Assembly (NCBI GenBank): GCA_903813345.2
Contig: CAIIXF020000005.1
Coordinates: 15,069,375-15,133,374 of the forward strand
Direction of reading: 5' to 3'
DNA length: 64,000 nucleotides
DNA from: Owenia fusiformis
Taxonomy: Eukaryota; Annelida; Polychaeta; Sabellida; Oweniidae
Positions 1-14,100 of this stretch are shown one piece after another (positions within the stretch are counted from its first letter, which is position 1; each line of letters begins with the position of its first letter). Under the pieces are notes generated by a model. That model was not told where the DNA came from. It was given only the letters and a program-made list of their open reading frames with translations, and did no database searches. The position numbers and the translations under genes were made by a program.

Positions 1-3000
1 TGGAATCTGGAATAAAATCTTAGTTATAATAAACAAAATTGATGCAAATTTAATTGCAAATGATAGTCGACACTTATTGGTAGAACCGTTGCCACATAAC
101 TAAGCCAACCTTAGTTGTTATAAATTAAGAGGGCTTATCTTTTTTCAAAGGATATTTGTTTGTCTTTAATAAAATATGTAATCACTAAATACATACAGGA
201 CATGTATCTACATGAAACTTATATAATTTATGAAGTTCCTGTCTGTATTATTTATTACTTTTATTCGTACTACTGAGGAATTTAGACAAACAAACTCGAG
301 AATCGGACAACGATTGGGCAGATGAGGAACTTTAAAACTTTTGATTTTTTTCCTGTCATCACGAAGTCAAATATCTGAAAAAGAAAACTCACTTTAAGTT
401 TTAAAAATATTTGAAAATGCTCGGACGTTTTATTTCAAAAAGCATTAAAAGATACTAAGTTCAAATTTCGTTCAGGTATTTTATATTTAGATTTGGATTG
501 AAAACTATTACTTGATTCAATGTTAAAGTAAATTAACGGTGTAAATTATATCAATATTTGAAAATCAGTAGAAAAATAAAACGTTAAATAAGGTTATGCA
601 ACAAATATTCATATCAAATTTTTGCACATTGTGTGTGGGTATAACGTAAAATATACTCCAACTATATACAGCCTTTCGCCTAGTGCTTTGTAATCAGTCA
701 CATTGCCTGGTGGATGCATTTTCTGATATACTTATGAAATATTAAAGTATGATTATGATATATATTCAGATATTAAAGTGAGTGTACTTCAAGGATCCTT
801 GGAACATTGACCATATTCAGTAGCTTTGATTTATGGGCAATACAATCAAGCTCTCGATAGATCATTCACAGATTTAACTGTATTAATAACTTGATGATTC
901 CTGGGCATAATATTTGCTTACATGTCATTGATAACCTTTGACTATCAATGGAGTCCTCTTCTTCCCTGGTTGGCAAAATATTTAATTAAATTTAATAGCG
1001 TCTGACAATTGATTTGTATTATCTTCACAATGTGTGTTAAAGGAAAGCGCTTGCTACAAGGCTGAACCAATTTATCTTTATTTAATTTGATATAAATTAA
1101 TTCCATGCGTTTGGGCTGCTTGCTTGTCAAGTCTTAGCACAATTAGCAATCATAGTACCATAAAGCAATACCTTATTGCCAATCTGGTTTTCTCAAAGGT
1201 GAAGAGCAATAGTAAATGCATTTCAATCAACGTTGGTCATCATCCATTCAATCTCATCATCATCAAAAAGTCTTATTTGATTCAAAGTCGTTATCCTTAT
1301 TCGGTCTTTTCTGAAGACAATTTTGAAGTATCACGATGAATATTGCAATGTATATGATAGTCTTGCTTCAAAACCCTGGACCCCACCAGTCTCCAGTCTT
1401 AGAAAATTGAAGATGACATTTAATGTTACACCAGATACCAATTTAAGGATACGCTTCAATAGTGTTTTAAAGAGAAAATATTCCTAAAAACGACAAGTTA
1501 GAGGCACGACATCCTAACCATTTCTACTAAGATAGACTTTCAAATGCAAAGCACAGCTGTTAAATCTGTTCCTCTCATCAGCGTTTAACCAGCTTGAAAA
1601 ACAGGGAACCTTCAAAATAAACTGCCAAAGTGGACATCAGTTTTCTCTTTAGGAGTCTTTAATGAATAACATCGATGAAAATGATAAAATGTAGAAAAGG
1701 GTCAGAATTTGAGTTTGATCGGGTCAGTTTTGGGTGTAAAGTTTTGCCCCATATCATCAAACTTTAGGGGTATAATGCGGGGTGTATTGGGAGGGTGAAA
1801 GGGTGGGTTAATACATGGTGCTTTATGATTACTTTCACAGCTTTCTTCTGTACAATATGGTTTGTGTATCTGTATAATTCCATTGTATAATCCCAATGTA
1901 TCATCAAAATATTACAATATGTATATGACAATATTTTTTATCATTGGTACAACATGCATTTGGTTTAAAACACTTATTATCAGCCATTGAGTCTTGGGTG
2001 GTTAGTAGTTCCATTGGGTGTCCGATTAAAATCGTTATTATCTATCATATTCTAATTACTCTATTTTCTCTAAATGTTTAAATATTTCGAGCAATAAAAC
2101 GTCATTATATCATAAATCAGCAAATGATATACATGTAGATGTACATTTAAAGTTTCAAAGGTGTCGTTATTCCTCTTGGAGATCAGACATTCACACAGAA
2201 CTAGTTTTTAACGAGCGGTAATTAGTCCGTGTCAGTTCAAATGTTACCAACATGCTTCAATAGGTTTTACAGACAATTTAGAGAAAAGTGAAATAACAGA
2301 GATTGATGGTTCTGACATTATGTTGATTTCACGTTACAAGGGTGGTCCGGAGAAAATAACATTGTGGAATGTTACGCAGGGCAAAGAAACCGCATACGTT
2401 ATATTGAATACGCCCGTAAGCACAAACGACAAGGGGAAATAAGCCCAAAGGATTTAACGCACAAAAACAGTATTGATGTCGAATCCCAATGTCCGCTTAG
2501 TCAAAGAACAAGTTTTACAATCTTAAATACAACACCAACTACCCTGCGTGCAGAGTCTAGTTAAACGAAGCTCTCTTTTAAGAAGTGAAGTCAAACGAAT
2601 GCAAAGGGTAAACACCAACGGATATTGAAGTCAAAATGAAGTCATTAGAAAATACACGGACTGAAAGAATGTGCTGGCCTGTACAGTTTTGCCTTCATTT
2701 CGGTCTTTGCATTTGTCTTCTCGGTGATACGAATATCTTCTCGTGGCTTGCTCGTTTGACGTATGTCTATAGATTGATGGGTATTTCGGTCTTTACAATT
2801 CGTATTACTATTTGAAAGTAATGGGGTATCTACCCTTGTATAGAATTTGCATTTCTAAAGGAAAGCTTCTTGAGGTAGAAATAATGATAATGGATATAAA
2901 GGGGTGATAAGGGATAAGATTCTTAAACATTTTATTTGCATTGTAATTTTGGTGGGTCGACGTTGTGACTTTTCAATTTAAACTCTAGGTTTTTCAAATA

Positions 3001-6000
3001 ATTTCTTTTAAATTCTGTCAAATATAGATTAAAATAGAAATGTATGTAGGATTTTAAAGTGTTCCAAAAAGGGTAAACCTCTAGATTTTCACACCATCTA
3101 AATTACTCACATGCCAAGTGAAAATTATTATCCGAATCTAAATACATAGTAGTAGTAATTCATATGCTACCCATCATCAGCTCATAATGATAGAGGTATG
3201 TTTAGGTTCCCATAGGAAATGATGGAATGCTCGTATGTTTAAGTGATTAGAATGTGCATATGTGCGGCAGACGCTGAGCCTAATTAGGTCAGTCAGTGGT
3301 CATTTGTTAGCCAGCCAAATATAGAAAATCAAAGGTGGGAGATTAATGATGAGGAGGGGGATTGGGGAGTGGTAAGGGGATGAGATATGATGGGAAATTA
3401 GATGGAAGAAAATGAATAAAGGGGCGGGGGAGAGGTTACGTTAAGGGAGACTAGGTTAAAGGTAGGGGTGGCATCGATCTCAGCCGAGAGGCATCTCCTT
3501 CGGCATCTCCTTCGGGATCTCCTTCGGGAGCCAAAGGTATTTAGACGATGTAACTTCATAACTGTGGTACGTCATGGCATCACATAGGCTCACCTAAATC
3601 AACCAACAAATATATACCATTCAATCAGATTAAATTTATTTTACACCATATTACCAAACGACACTACAATAATAAAGTCATTTTTTATTTTGTGCAAAGA
3701 CCGGATCTTCTCGCTCCTTATTGACCAACAATTTCTAAGCTCTATTATGATTTCGAAAGTTTAGTTAAGAAACCTATGCGGTTTCAATAGTTAGTGTACA
3801 TATGTACTTAATGTTTATGGGTTAAACTTTTAAATAAATTTTTATATTTATATTCTACAATATCGGTGGCTACTTTTATAATTAAAACAATATAAACGGA
3901 TAATAGATATAACAATATTGGATTTTTTCGGAAAATATTAAAAAAATGAAAGTAATTTCACCAATGTACCAAAATATCATTAAAAGAAAATATCCTGTCG
4001 CCATCAATTGCCCATCGAAGATGATGTGAAATTGTAACATATGCATTTTTGATACATGTTTCTTTCATGGATATAAAATCAACTGATATACATGACTTAT
4101 TTATGATGTATAGTATAGGTTGATATATACTTTCTCAGAATATTTTAAATCATATTCACATCTGGATTGATTCTATGTTAACTGATATCACAAATATAAA
4201 TCGGCACGGGGAAAACATTAAAATATTCCAAGAAAACCTTTGGCCAAAGTCTTTGAAAGAAGTTCATAACCGGTCTAGGATTTCTTTTCGACCATATGCT
4301 AAACATCCCCTAGTGATTCTAAAAGACTTTCCACCAGACTTCGTGTTATGATATAAATAATTTGAGGTTTCTTCTAAAAGACCTTATATTTGTACAACTA
4401 GTTTCTTAAGTATCAAACTTCTTCCAAACATTTCTGGAAGCCTTTTAGAATTTTAAAGCGGTGTGAATGACAACATACTTTGTAAACTATCACGGGTTAA
4501 ACGGTTCCCGGTGTTGATATTTGTTACATTCGGCACATCGAGGCCTTGTTGACCAGGTGTTGAGGGAATGAAATCAGATAGACAAACAAACACCGAACAC
4601 ATGGATTTATATACATCACAGACGTTCGCGCTTTCCTATCAAGTTATACGAATTCCTTTACAATATTCAAAGATTTTTACCTCAATTGATTATCACGTTT
4701 AATTACTCGAATATTGGATTATGTTGGGTTGATAAATTATTAAAATTATATATATTTTAAACTGTGATTAGCGATACATTAAAGCATGATACGCTTGCGA
4801 TTTCGGGTTCAATTTTTGAATATTCTATCTTGACTCGTTTGTCAACAATGTACATGTAGCTATAGACGTTGTTGTTTAGTTACTTGAGGATGTTTCCTCC
4901 ATGTGCTAACGATCATCTGACGAGCAGGATTAATTACTGACAAATTGTGTAATTTGTTATATGGATATAAGGGAAAGCACATGATGACTAGTCAGTTCAT
5001 GATATATATGCATTCCTTTGGCAAGCATCTGAAGAATAGATCTCCCTAAGCTCGAAATGTCAATCTTAACCCGATTGCCCCTGCGATTCCCTTCTCTTTG
5101 AATAAAGCGCCTCATTTTAAAGATTTTTTTCCAGTTTAGCGTCTGTATTTGTGCTCAAATCACGTCATATATCCCTGCTACGTTTCATTTGATTTATACG
5201 TTGAAATAAGACCATGGCGTTTTACTCACGGGGTATCATCTGTAGAAAGGATTTCTGCTTGTTAAATGGATGTCTCAATTAGTAAATGGTTTAACAAGAC
5301 AGAGAATGATACGGGGACACAACAGGGATGGATGTTGTCTGTTCTAGAGTGTCTGTCATCCAGAGGGATTCCCTCGTGTAGAACATAGAAAAATCACATT
5401 TGACTCGATTTTGGTTTGAAAGGTTCAAATAGAATATACTGTTAACAAATTTAAATCAATTAATTCAATATTGATATCAAAATCCCTTTATTTGACAAAG
5501 TATTTTGTCATGGAGATATTCTTCCGTTTTGCCAATTTTGATATTTCGTGAATCATCCTATGCAAATTGCCATACTTCTATTTATTGAATCGTACATTAC
5601 GAGAAGCCACGATATAGAAAACAAGTGAAGTTCAAGACCAAAAAAGATCTAGTGACACAATCACAATTAAAAAAGGATATAAAAAATCGATGGATCGTGA
5701 TGTATACATATAATCATCACATAAAATCATTAAGTTGATCAAGAAGGCAATAGCCAATCAATTCGATTTATGCGAAGATTAAAAGTACTTTTGAAATCAG
5801 AAAATGAATATATCTCTCTCGCTTGCTATATTATAAACTTCGACTAATTTAAATTATTTGCAAATTTTCAATAAAGTGAATTTCAAGGTCTAGACATTCA
5901 ATTCTGGGTTATGGGAGCGTTGCGATAATTTAATTGTGTAGCATGTACATTTCTTTTTTAAATCAATGAGGAACAATATTTCGTTTTTTCATTACATATT

Positions 6001-6326
6001 TTTAATGAGTTTTAATTTCATTAGACTTATTATAACGTCATGGTTCGCTGGTTCATAACTTTGATGTTTAATAAGCTTTGTTTAATTAGTATGTTGTGTT
6101 GACACATATACGCTATGTCGGATATTTTCAGGAAAGTACAACGATATTATAAACATCATAATCATCAATTCACGCCCCAGTGAACAAAGGGTCAGAAAAT
6201 CATTATTGCTAAATTGTATTCTAACCTACATTTGAAATAACTTTAATTTCTGATGTTTGTTTGATATAAATTACTTTTACTGAAATATAATGCATTGTAA
6301 GTTTATTATTATCAATAATACATATT
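1..6326. other. Gene-free AT-rich stretch upstream of Nkx6 exons
   Basis: I found no exon with a recognisable protein in either strand. Open frames here are short and have no family features. The stretch probably belongs to the first intron or the upstream region of the homeobox gene whose exons begin at 10,939; its first exon, encoding the N-terminal half, was not found. Apart from a short minisatellite near 3,490 I see no clear structure. Confidence 0.5.
3490..3530. repeat. 12-bp minisatellite, about 3 copies
   Basis: The unit ggcatctccttc is repeated about three times with small changes (ggcatctccttc, ggcatctccttc, gggatctccttc). One plus-strand frame reads as a short Ser/Pro/Ala run, but it is closed soon after by stops and has no splice context, so I treat it as non-coding. 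Confidence 0.6.
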
Positions 6327-6965
6327 CACCCCGGGTGATCAATATCCTGTGTTCCGAATTTCGTTCCAGCAAGTCAGTGACCCGAGTTGTGTTTTTACTG
6401 AATCCCGATGAATATGGCGTCTCGACGAGCCAGGTGACGAAAATATGTCAAACAAATCAGATAGCATAAGGAAAGAATGAATATAGAGTAATGCATTCGG
6501 TGCTGGAATATGTTTTCAACATGTTCATAAACGATTATCCATATGTGTAGGCTATTAATGCAAATCGAAGCATGAAACCAACATGACCCAATTCGAAAAG
6601 CTCGCAGAAAACGATATCAGCGAGTCGTTCTTTGCCTTCTGTAAGTAATGATGGATACTCTGAGCATTGTATAACTGTAAAGTATACCTTATTAGTATGT
6701 CTCAACTTGTGCTATGTTTGAATCCAAGCTATTTCCTTTCATAAGCGTCATAGAAGTCGTTGAAAGATATATTCCATTCTACCGAATAGGAATCGCCATT
6801 GTCCCGAAGCTACAGAATAAGATTATATATATTTTGTATACTTTTGAGAATCCATTCATGAATACATCAAGCTAATTTGGTGCTACCTTTCTTGTTATTA
6901 TTTTACAAATTCAAGATCGAATTTCCCTGTATATTGATTTCCACATTGGCATTGAACTGCAAATA

Positions 6966-6990
6966 CAGGGTGTCCCAAAAAGTGTACCCA
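6966..6990 (+). mobile_element. mariner-like terminal repeat (single end)
   Basis: The sequence TA-CAGGGTGTCCCAAAAAGT matches the typical mariner-family terminus next to a TA dinucleotide. I could not find the matching inverted end within the next few kilobases, so this is a solo end or a decayed copy lying inside the larger 6327-10656 element. Confidence 0.45.
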
Positions 6991-7132
6991 CTTTATAGAA
7001 GGAATATAACTATTCAAAAAAGATTGAACTTTTCACATGATTAGGATGCTCTCAATTAGATTTTTAAAAATAAAAAATGTGTGCAAATCAAAACATTGCA
7101 TTGCTGTCTGGTACAACCACGATGACCATTTA

Positions 7133-7432
7133 CAGGCCCGTATCCAGGATTCACCATTGGTGAGCGGTTTTACCAAGGGTGGAGTTTTTGCCAAGGGGGG
7201 GGGGGGCTTTTTGACAGTTTTGATAGCACGATCGTATGTATAGTATCAGTATCTCAATGATAATACCTCAATTTGAGGTTTATTTGAGCCTAGCCTTCTA
7301 CTATAAGTATGATCTGGCTGGCATCTGTTGTTTTGGCAAAAAATCATGTGAAAAGTGCTCAGAATGGTGAAAAACTGCAAGTTTTTGAGAGAATTTCTGA
7401 CCAGGGCCCCCCCCCTCCTATCTGCGGGCCTG
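7133..7432. mobile_element. 300-bp poly-G MITE with CAGGCCCG ends
   Basis: Begins CAGGCCCG (7133) and ends CGGGCCTG (7432), an 8-bp perfect inverted repeat, with the 5-bp direct repeat ATTTA on both sides (7128-7132, 7433-7437). It contains a long G run near 7196 and a C run near 7407. Nested inside the 4.33-kb element. A related start (CAGGCCCGTA) appears at 9441. Confidence 0.65.
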
Positions 7433-9440
7433 ATTTAATAAATTATGCATGGATCCTGCCATTATAGTCCATGGTATGAAATCTCTAGGACGTCTAATAA
7501 AGGAGCTGGTAGCACACTATAGCGCAGCGATATTTGACCTTACATAAGCATACCTACATATGTCCCCTAATAATTTTTATTATAACCGTTTAATATACTT
7601 CCGGCTTTAAGGCTAAATTATGCCTGCCATTAACAGAGGTCAAAAAATTTCCAAAAAAATAAACTTCCAAACTTTTACAATTTGGAGTACACAATGCAAT
7701 AGCAAATAATAAAATATGATTTTAAGTATATGATTTAGGTTTCTAAGCTAAAAGTTTGAGGTTATTTTTCTATTCAATACCAAAAGATTATGTCATCAGT
7801 GTATCGACATTTTGTATTGTTTCTCGGGTATTAATAAGATAAATGCTACAAATGAATCACTTTTCTATTAGAATGACAAATGCTTAAATTATGCTAGTTT
7901 TTCGCAAAATGGGTCTCAATACGTTTTAAGATATGAACTTTTATTCAGCGGTGAACATTATCAATAAAGGTGGGCATATTGCTCTCCCTTGACTAATTGC
8001 GACTACAGCTAAAATTCCATTTCTCGTAGTTAGATATAGCTCAGTTACTTATGAAACAACCATCAAGACTTGGTCGAATTCATGAATAATTGAGAAAAAT
8101 CGTTATCATTATCTTCCTAAAATTTGATTGCATCCTTCGGTAAGGTCAAAGAAGAAACAACCATCAGAAAACTTGATGATAGCCACAACTAACGTCGAGG
8201 AAGAATTGTAAGGCGTTCGACTGCATATGACTCTAATTGATTATTAGACATGCCCTTGGAATATATGAACATGCAAATACCTCTGTAACATCGAATTAGA
8301 TATGAATCTTACCTATTTGTTATTGTATTATGTTTTATAAAACATCAACAATAATTTGTTGTTAGACCCTTTACGATTATATGGAAAAATTCTGGTAATA
8401 AAATGTTTTAACTGGTAAGAAAACTACCCGGAAAACTAATACGTTCCCAATCAAAAAAAATTACCTAAATATTCCATACAATTTTGTTGAATCGGCTTAG
8501 CTCATATTTGAAAAATCAAACAAAATCTGAAAAACACACTTGTGTAATTACACTAATTAAACACCGACATCTACAGTAAAATCATAGTAATTTTGACATT
8601 ATGATAATCAATTTTTTTGTTCGTATGCTTAGAATAACGGTCTGTGTCTTATAAAATTTATAAAAGTTCGAATCAAAATATTTACGTTTTTTGACCCCTT
8701 GTGATGAAATACATTTTTCGACCCGAAAGCCGGAAGTTTTTTCGGCAAATGGTATTTTAAAAGAATCAAGACATATACACCTTCATAAATATTGCTTCAA
8801 ATGTTGCTGCGCTAATAGTGTGCTACGGATCCTTCATATTCGGAAGTCATACCAGGGACTATTACCTTAGCAATGCTATCGTGAAAGCCTGGTGTGACCG
8901 TCGCCTTTATGTGACATTTATGGCTTACTAAGTGAAGACTTTTTAGCCTGTTGTCAATATTATTATATTTTTATGGGTAAATTGTAATGCCTACTCTAAC
9001 AGTGACAACGTTGAAATATATTACAATACCTGGCATATACCTGCTATATGATATGCTATATTTTTTGTCAATCCCTGGTTTTTGTGACAATGTTAAAATA
9101 TATCATAAAAATGCCTGCTACAGTATGTGCAATGTGGATTGTGAAATGACCATTCTTTGAAGGTGTTGCAACATAGTCTCATAATTTACACATGTTGTAT
9201 TGTACTCTCATCCTCTGATGTGTGTGGCCTCTTGACAATTTTCACATATTTTAACATGGGAAATCCTCAATTAATCAAATCCACTACTCATTTATTAATC
9301 ACTCAGACTAGAAAAAAAATCAGTCAAGTTGGCAAAGTATCAATATTATCAAATGCATTCAATTCTTATTTTTGATAAATTAAGATATCACACGTGAGTA
9401 TACACTGCTTCTGTTCATTATGATTCAATAGTCTATGAGG

Positions 9441-10140
9441 CAGGCCCGTAAGACACTTTTCTCCAAGGGGGGTGCGGTTTTTACTAAAGAGAATATAAAA
9501 TTGTCAATTTTTTGCCGCGTAAACCAAATCGCGTAAGTCAGAGGGGGGGGGGGGGGTCGGTCACTCCCCTAGAAGATTTTACAGTTTTGAGATGCTATTT
9601 GGTGCATTCTGGGCACTTTCAAAGTGTATGAGTCAATAAGAAAAATGTGATTTTTTTCAAATTCTTTTGGGGGTGTCAAAAAGGATGAGAGGGTGAAGTG
9701 GGGTGGGGTGCCAGAGGGGGAGCAAGGGGTCGTCCCCCAGAAACATTGACCATATCAAGGGGCAATTTGATGATGTCTGGGCACTTAAAAAATGTCTGAG
9801 ACAAAACATGAAATTCAGAATATTTTCTTTTGTTTTGTGGGGGATGTTAGGGGTGGCTAACTCTCATAGAAAGTTTTACAATTTAAAGATGATATTTGGT
9901 ACTTTTGGGCACTTTTAAGGTGTATTAGTCAATAAAAACATTGAAAAACAATCATACTTTTTTCAAATTTTGGGGGTGTCAAAGGGGAGGGAGGCCGGGG
10001 TGCCAGAGGGGGAGGTGGGGTTGGGGTGCCAGAGGGGGAGCAAGTGTTTGTCCCCCATATCTGTCCCCCAGAAACATTTATGATATCAAGGTGCTATTCG
10101 ATGAAGTCTGGGCTTTTTAAAAGTGTCTGTGCCTATTTCC
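9441..10140. repeat. Degenerate tandem G-rich repeat, 3-4 units
   Basis: Starts with CAGGCCCGTA like the MITE at 7133. Similar blocks then recur, each with a G-rich stretch (ggggtgccagaggggg), a cccccagaaacatt or equivalent segment, a tcaaggggcaatt-like segment and a 'gtctgggcac' segment. The units are uneven (roughly 150-330 bp). No matching right end was found. No coding capacity. Confidence 0.5.
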
Positions 10141-10502
10141 CAAGAAAATGTTATCCATGAAGTGCGTCGGAACACTGGCGATTCCTATTCGGTACTATGG
10201 AATATATCTTATTATGCCTTCTAGGACGCTTATGCAAAGAAATGGTTTACATTCACTGGAAGCACGAGTTGGTACATACTTTGAACGTCTACCAGCAATT
10301 ATACCATGATAACAGTTTATCTCATTAACTAACAGAAGGTCAAAAACTGCTCGGTGACATACTTTCCAGCGAGCGTTGAAAATGAGGTCACGTTTACTTA
10401 TGCTTCGATTAGCAGTAATGCCCAACGCATATGGATAAACAACTAAGAAAATGTTGCAAACATATTTAGGCACCGAATGCGCCACTCTATATTCAGTCTT
10501 AC

Positions 10503-10570
10503 CTTATGCTGTCAGAAAGTTTTGAATAATTGTCGACATCAACATCGTCTGTTGTCAAATTAGCCGCCAT
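10503..10570 (-). other. Possible small first exon inside the transposon's right arm
   Basis: On the minus strand an ATG in the context aatATGGCGGC opens 68 nt (MAANLTTDDVDVDNY...), ending ATAAG followed by a good donor, gtaagactg. The same position in the left arm has an ATGGCGTC that closes quickly. This could be the first exon of a lost element-encoded gene, or chance. A 96-codon open frame follows at 10,195-10,485 with no recognisable product. Confidence 0.22.
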
Positions 10571-10938
10571 ATTTGTCGGGATTCAGTAAAACACAACTCG
10601 GGTCACTGACTTGCTGGAACGAAATTCGGAACACAGGATATTGATCACCCGGGGTGATATTATCAAAGCTTGGAATTGGAAAATGGAACAATTGGAAAAA
10701 GTGGAAGGATTTTAAAATCGTATGATGTACCTTCAGCGAGCAATTGGTTTTTATGGTACTTGCGCAAAGTTGACATCAGATGACATTAGTTAACTACTCA
10801 GCCACAGCTTAATTTAGAATAGATTTCAAACTTTTCATATGGATTCACTCTGTTAAAATCGGAAATATTTTATTTACTATTTGTTAATTTTAATTAATTT
10901 CACAATTGATTTCATGTTTTATTTTCAATACGTTTCAG

Positions 10939-11117
10939 TCGGCCAGCAGGGCGGTACGATCGTTGATAAAGATGGAAAGAGAAAGCATACGAGACCGACG
11001 TTTTCTGGTCAACAAATATTTGCCCTAGAGAAGACGTTCGAACAAACGAAATACCTGGCTGGCCCAGAGAGGGCGCGACTAGCGTATGCACTAGGGATGT
11101 CAGAGAGTCAAGTAAAG
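10939..11117 (+). CDS. NKX6: Nkx6-type homeobox gene, exon with N-terminal three quarters of the homeodomain
   Basis: Encodes a DNA-binding homeodomain transcription factor of the Nkx6 class, known in bilaterians for neural tube and gut/pancreas patterning. The exon follows the acceptor cgtttcag and ends AAG before gtatga. After a short linker it carries [15 protein letters not shown], then helices 1 and 2 ([20 protein letters not shown]) and the start of helix 3 (SESQVK). This is nearly identical to vertebrate NKX6-1/6-2. The exon starts in phase 1, so an upstream exon supplies one base; that exon, with the N-terminal half, is not in the window. It ends in phase 0 after homeodomain residue 46, the known Nkx6 intron position, and joins in frame to 18,726. 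Confidence 0.95.
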
Positions 11118-14100
11118 GTATGATAATTTTAATAAATATATAAAATATTGCGAATTTGTGTTCATAAGCCTATCAAACAAGTATTTAACGTTAGGGAATG
11201 TACTTTTTGTATATTAGCTTTGCGAAGTCAGACATGGCTTGGGTTATACATTGTGGTGTATATTTCTTTTTTCGACTAAAACTAATGTGAAATGATATGA
11301 TATGATATATGATATGATATGATATAATATAGTATAGGCTCAAAGACATAACGCAGTTAAGTATTTACTTTGAAAAAACAGAACCACGTACACAAAATAA
11401 GCTACCAAAAATCCAGAAAGAAATAACTGTTGTCTATTATCATACCAAATCATTTAAAAATTACAATTTGAAATGATAACTTGATCGCAATAACAATTAA
11501 TACAATAGGGATTAATTTACATATTAACATTGAAATGGATAAAGCAAATACTTGTGCTAATAAGTATAACATGATTTTTAATCATTAGGCTCAAATCAAA
11601 GCTTCTGACAGCATATGTTTTCTAGCCAATTCCGGGTTTTGAAACGTTATGCCTCGTGTCTTCCTCTCTACTTTTCTGTTTATTTTTGTTTGGATTAAGC
11701 GAAAATTAATTACCGGTAATAGTGTTCTTACTTGATTCTTAATAGCCTCCAAATGTGAGTATAATGCCACAATACTGGGTGATAGGAATTAGATGTTATT
11801 AATTTTACATCTGTGTACCAAGTGTAAAAGACTAAAATAACAATGTGGTACCCCCCTTCAGGACCCACTTTTCCCGAAGGGTTGAATGAGTGCGCATGCC
11901 CAGCAAAAGCAAAATAGATCAATCTTAGAAAAACCGGACGTTCGGAATTTCGGTGCATTGTGTCAATGGTCGAGTCGGTGAAAACTAATATGTCGTTTAT
12001 ATCATTTTCTAGGAATCTAATGATACAAACTATTTGAGATCATATTACCAACATGCACATCGTATCGATTTTATACTTTGTAAACAATATTAGTGAATAC
12101 AATAGCGTCAATTTTAGCAGGTCTTTTATTAATTACAGAAGCAGAACTTATTGCTATATTTTTATAATGGGTATTTATACAATAAAATGCAATAAAATGG
12201 AGTCACGCTTCGGCGCCCATAGTCCATGTATACTTCATTATTCTAAGACTATTTACATCTGCCGGAGATAATTGAATTATATAAAGTATATTTTATATGC
12301 TTCGAGGGTTAAGCCCTACGCATTGTTTGTGGCAATGAATATCCATTGTAAATGCTTTGCTTGGCTGCTTTAAATTAATTCTTTAGCTGTTTTTTACCAA
12401 TTTATCTTAATTTTGGTTCATGCCTTAAGTTTGTGTTGTATTAAAAAGTTATTGGTTTGGAATTTTTATCCAATTGCGAGGCTAACTGAATGATTGTAGT
12501 GATCAATTAATCTTCATATAGCACCATGAATGGCAATCTACGGAGGGAATCAAATCCTACAATGAAACCTTTTCTGCATCGTTTCTTTCCAAAGACATAG
12601 AAATACTGTGATTGTTTTTAATGTCCTGGTACAAAAGGGAAGTTTTATTGCAACTGCTCGCCGTGAATCGGTCTCCATAGAGAATGAACTATATATTATA
12701 ATAATGGCAACAATTAACTAAATGATTAGTGTTTCCATGGATATCCATTAAAATTATGTTTTGTAGTCATGAAAACGTAGATTATCCACAGGTATTTTTA
12801 ATTTCTGTTCAAAGGTATGAATTGAAATGCAAACTAGATTCTTTTGATGTGGTACCCCTTTGTTTCATTTGCAAAATAATGATCAGAGTTTTTATAATGA
12901 GACCCAATACAATGAAATGTTACAGATAGGCTCTCTGTCAGATGTGTCAATTTCGTGCTTAACATTCAATCTAATTTTATTGGCCTTTTATTTTAATTTC
13001 ATTTACTTTAGTAGGCGAGCTAATCGAGGATCGTTTTTCTTTATTTATTCCACACTGTCGCTTTTTAATCCATTTTCTGATGGTTGCTTGGATGAATTCT
13101 GGCCCTCGGAACTACATTAGCTGATTTTCATAACAGTTTTCTTAACAATTTTCCGCATCACCTTTGATGTAAAATGCATTAGTTATATTGGTATGAGATT
13201 TACTGAAAATCTATATCTGAGGCTGTAGGACAATCGTTGAGTTGATACTAAAACAGCGGCGAATAATCTCTAGCTTCTGCTGAAAAACACTTCATCATCT
13301 CAAATTAGATCAACATAACAAAACGAATATTTTAAGAAAACCTAACAGATCAGAAGAATTCAATTCAAACAATAACATGATTTCTGTTATAAATGCGTGT
13401 CAATATAAACCGATACAACATTTCTAGTAGCTCACAAGGAGCGAACAAACAGAGAAATCCATGTGCATATATTTGCTCTTGATAATGACAGCAAATCTAT
13501 TATTAGGATAAGGCTATTCACGTAACACCTACCGTGTAATAAATACCCCTACAATCCTTACCAATTTTCTTTAAATTTCTAATGATTTTTCTGCCATTTT
13601 GTTTTTATACATGTGGCGTGTCATCATCTCGGTAATTACGTCACTTTTTCTATTTTGCATGCTCTATTTCCGTTTTTAAACCAGACGACAGTGGATTTTT
13701 ATTCATTGGCTTGATTGATTCGCGTTGAACATGACAGCGTCTCAAAAGTGACAAATTGGCGAGAAATCTTAATAATTGCCTTGTGTAATCCAAAGGAATA
13801 AAAAATGATTCCAACGCCACGTGCGTACAACTAGAAAATGTGACAAAAACTGATGAAATTATTAGAAGACAAACAGAGGCAGGTGCGCCTGCTAATCTAG
13901 ATCTTCTACAGACTATTTGCAAAAGAGGTTATGGACATCACTTTTATTTGAAGTGCTGCTTTCGGGAATAGTATCCATATTTATTATGTAGTCTGTTTGA
14001 CAATTAACATATTCCTTTTATGTTTAACAATATTTTAAGGAATGTGCCTTTCCATCTGAGCGATAACGCGACCTGTCATATTTTTATAACTGTTTGATTG

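Larger units (their letters stand above)
6327..10656. mobile_element. 4.33-kb transposon-like element with about 490-bp inverted repeats and 5-bp target duplication
   Basis: Both ends begin CACCCCGGGTGATCAATATC reading inwards. The outer 90-95 bp of the two arms are almost identical (about 6327-6420 and 10563-10656 inverted). Similarity continues at roughly 70 percent by eye to about 6820 and 10160. The element is flanked by the perfect 5-bp direct repeat ATATT (6322-6326 and 10657-10661), which argues for one insertion event rather than two chance repeats. The interior has no transposase frame and is full of other repeats, so this is a non-autonomous or decayed DNA transposon. A CAC terminus plus 5-bp duplication occurs in Transib/RAG-like elements, but the rest of the terminus does not match what I know of them. 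The family is open. It ends 282 bp before an Nkx6 exon. Confidence 0.7.

Noticed and set aside
3481-3545. Ser/Pro/Ala-rich frame as a possible piece of Nkx6 exon 1
   Set aside because: It comes from a 12-bp minisatellite, is short, and lacks the conserved N-terminal Nkx6 motifs and a usable donor.
10195-10485. 96-codon minus-strand frame in the transposon arm
   Set aside because: No family resemblance; the matching region of the other arm is not open, so no sign of coding constraint.
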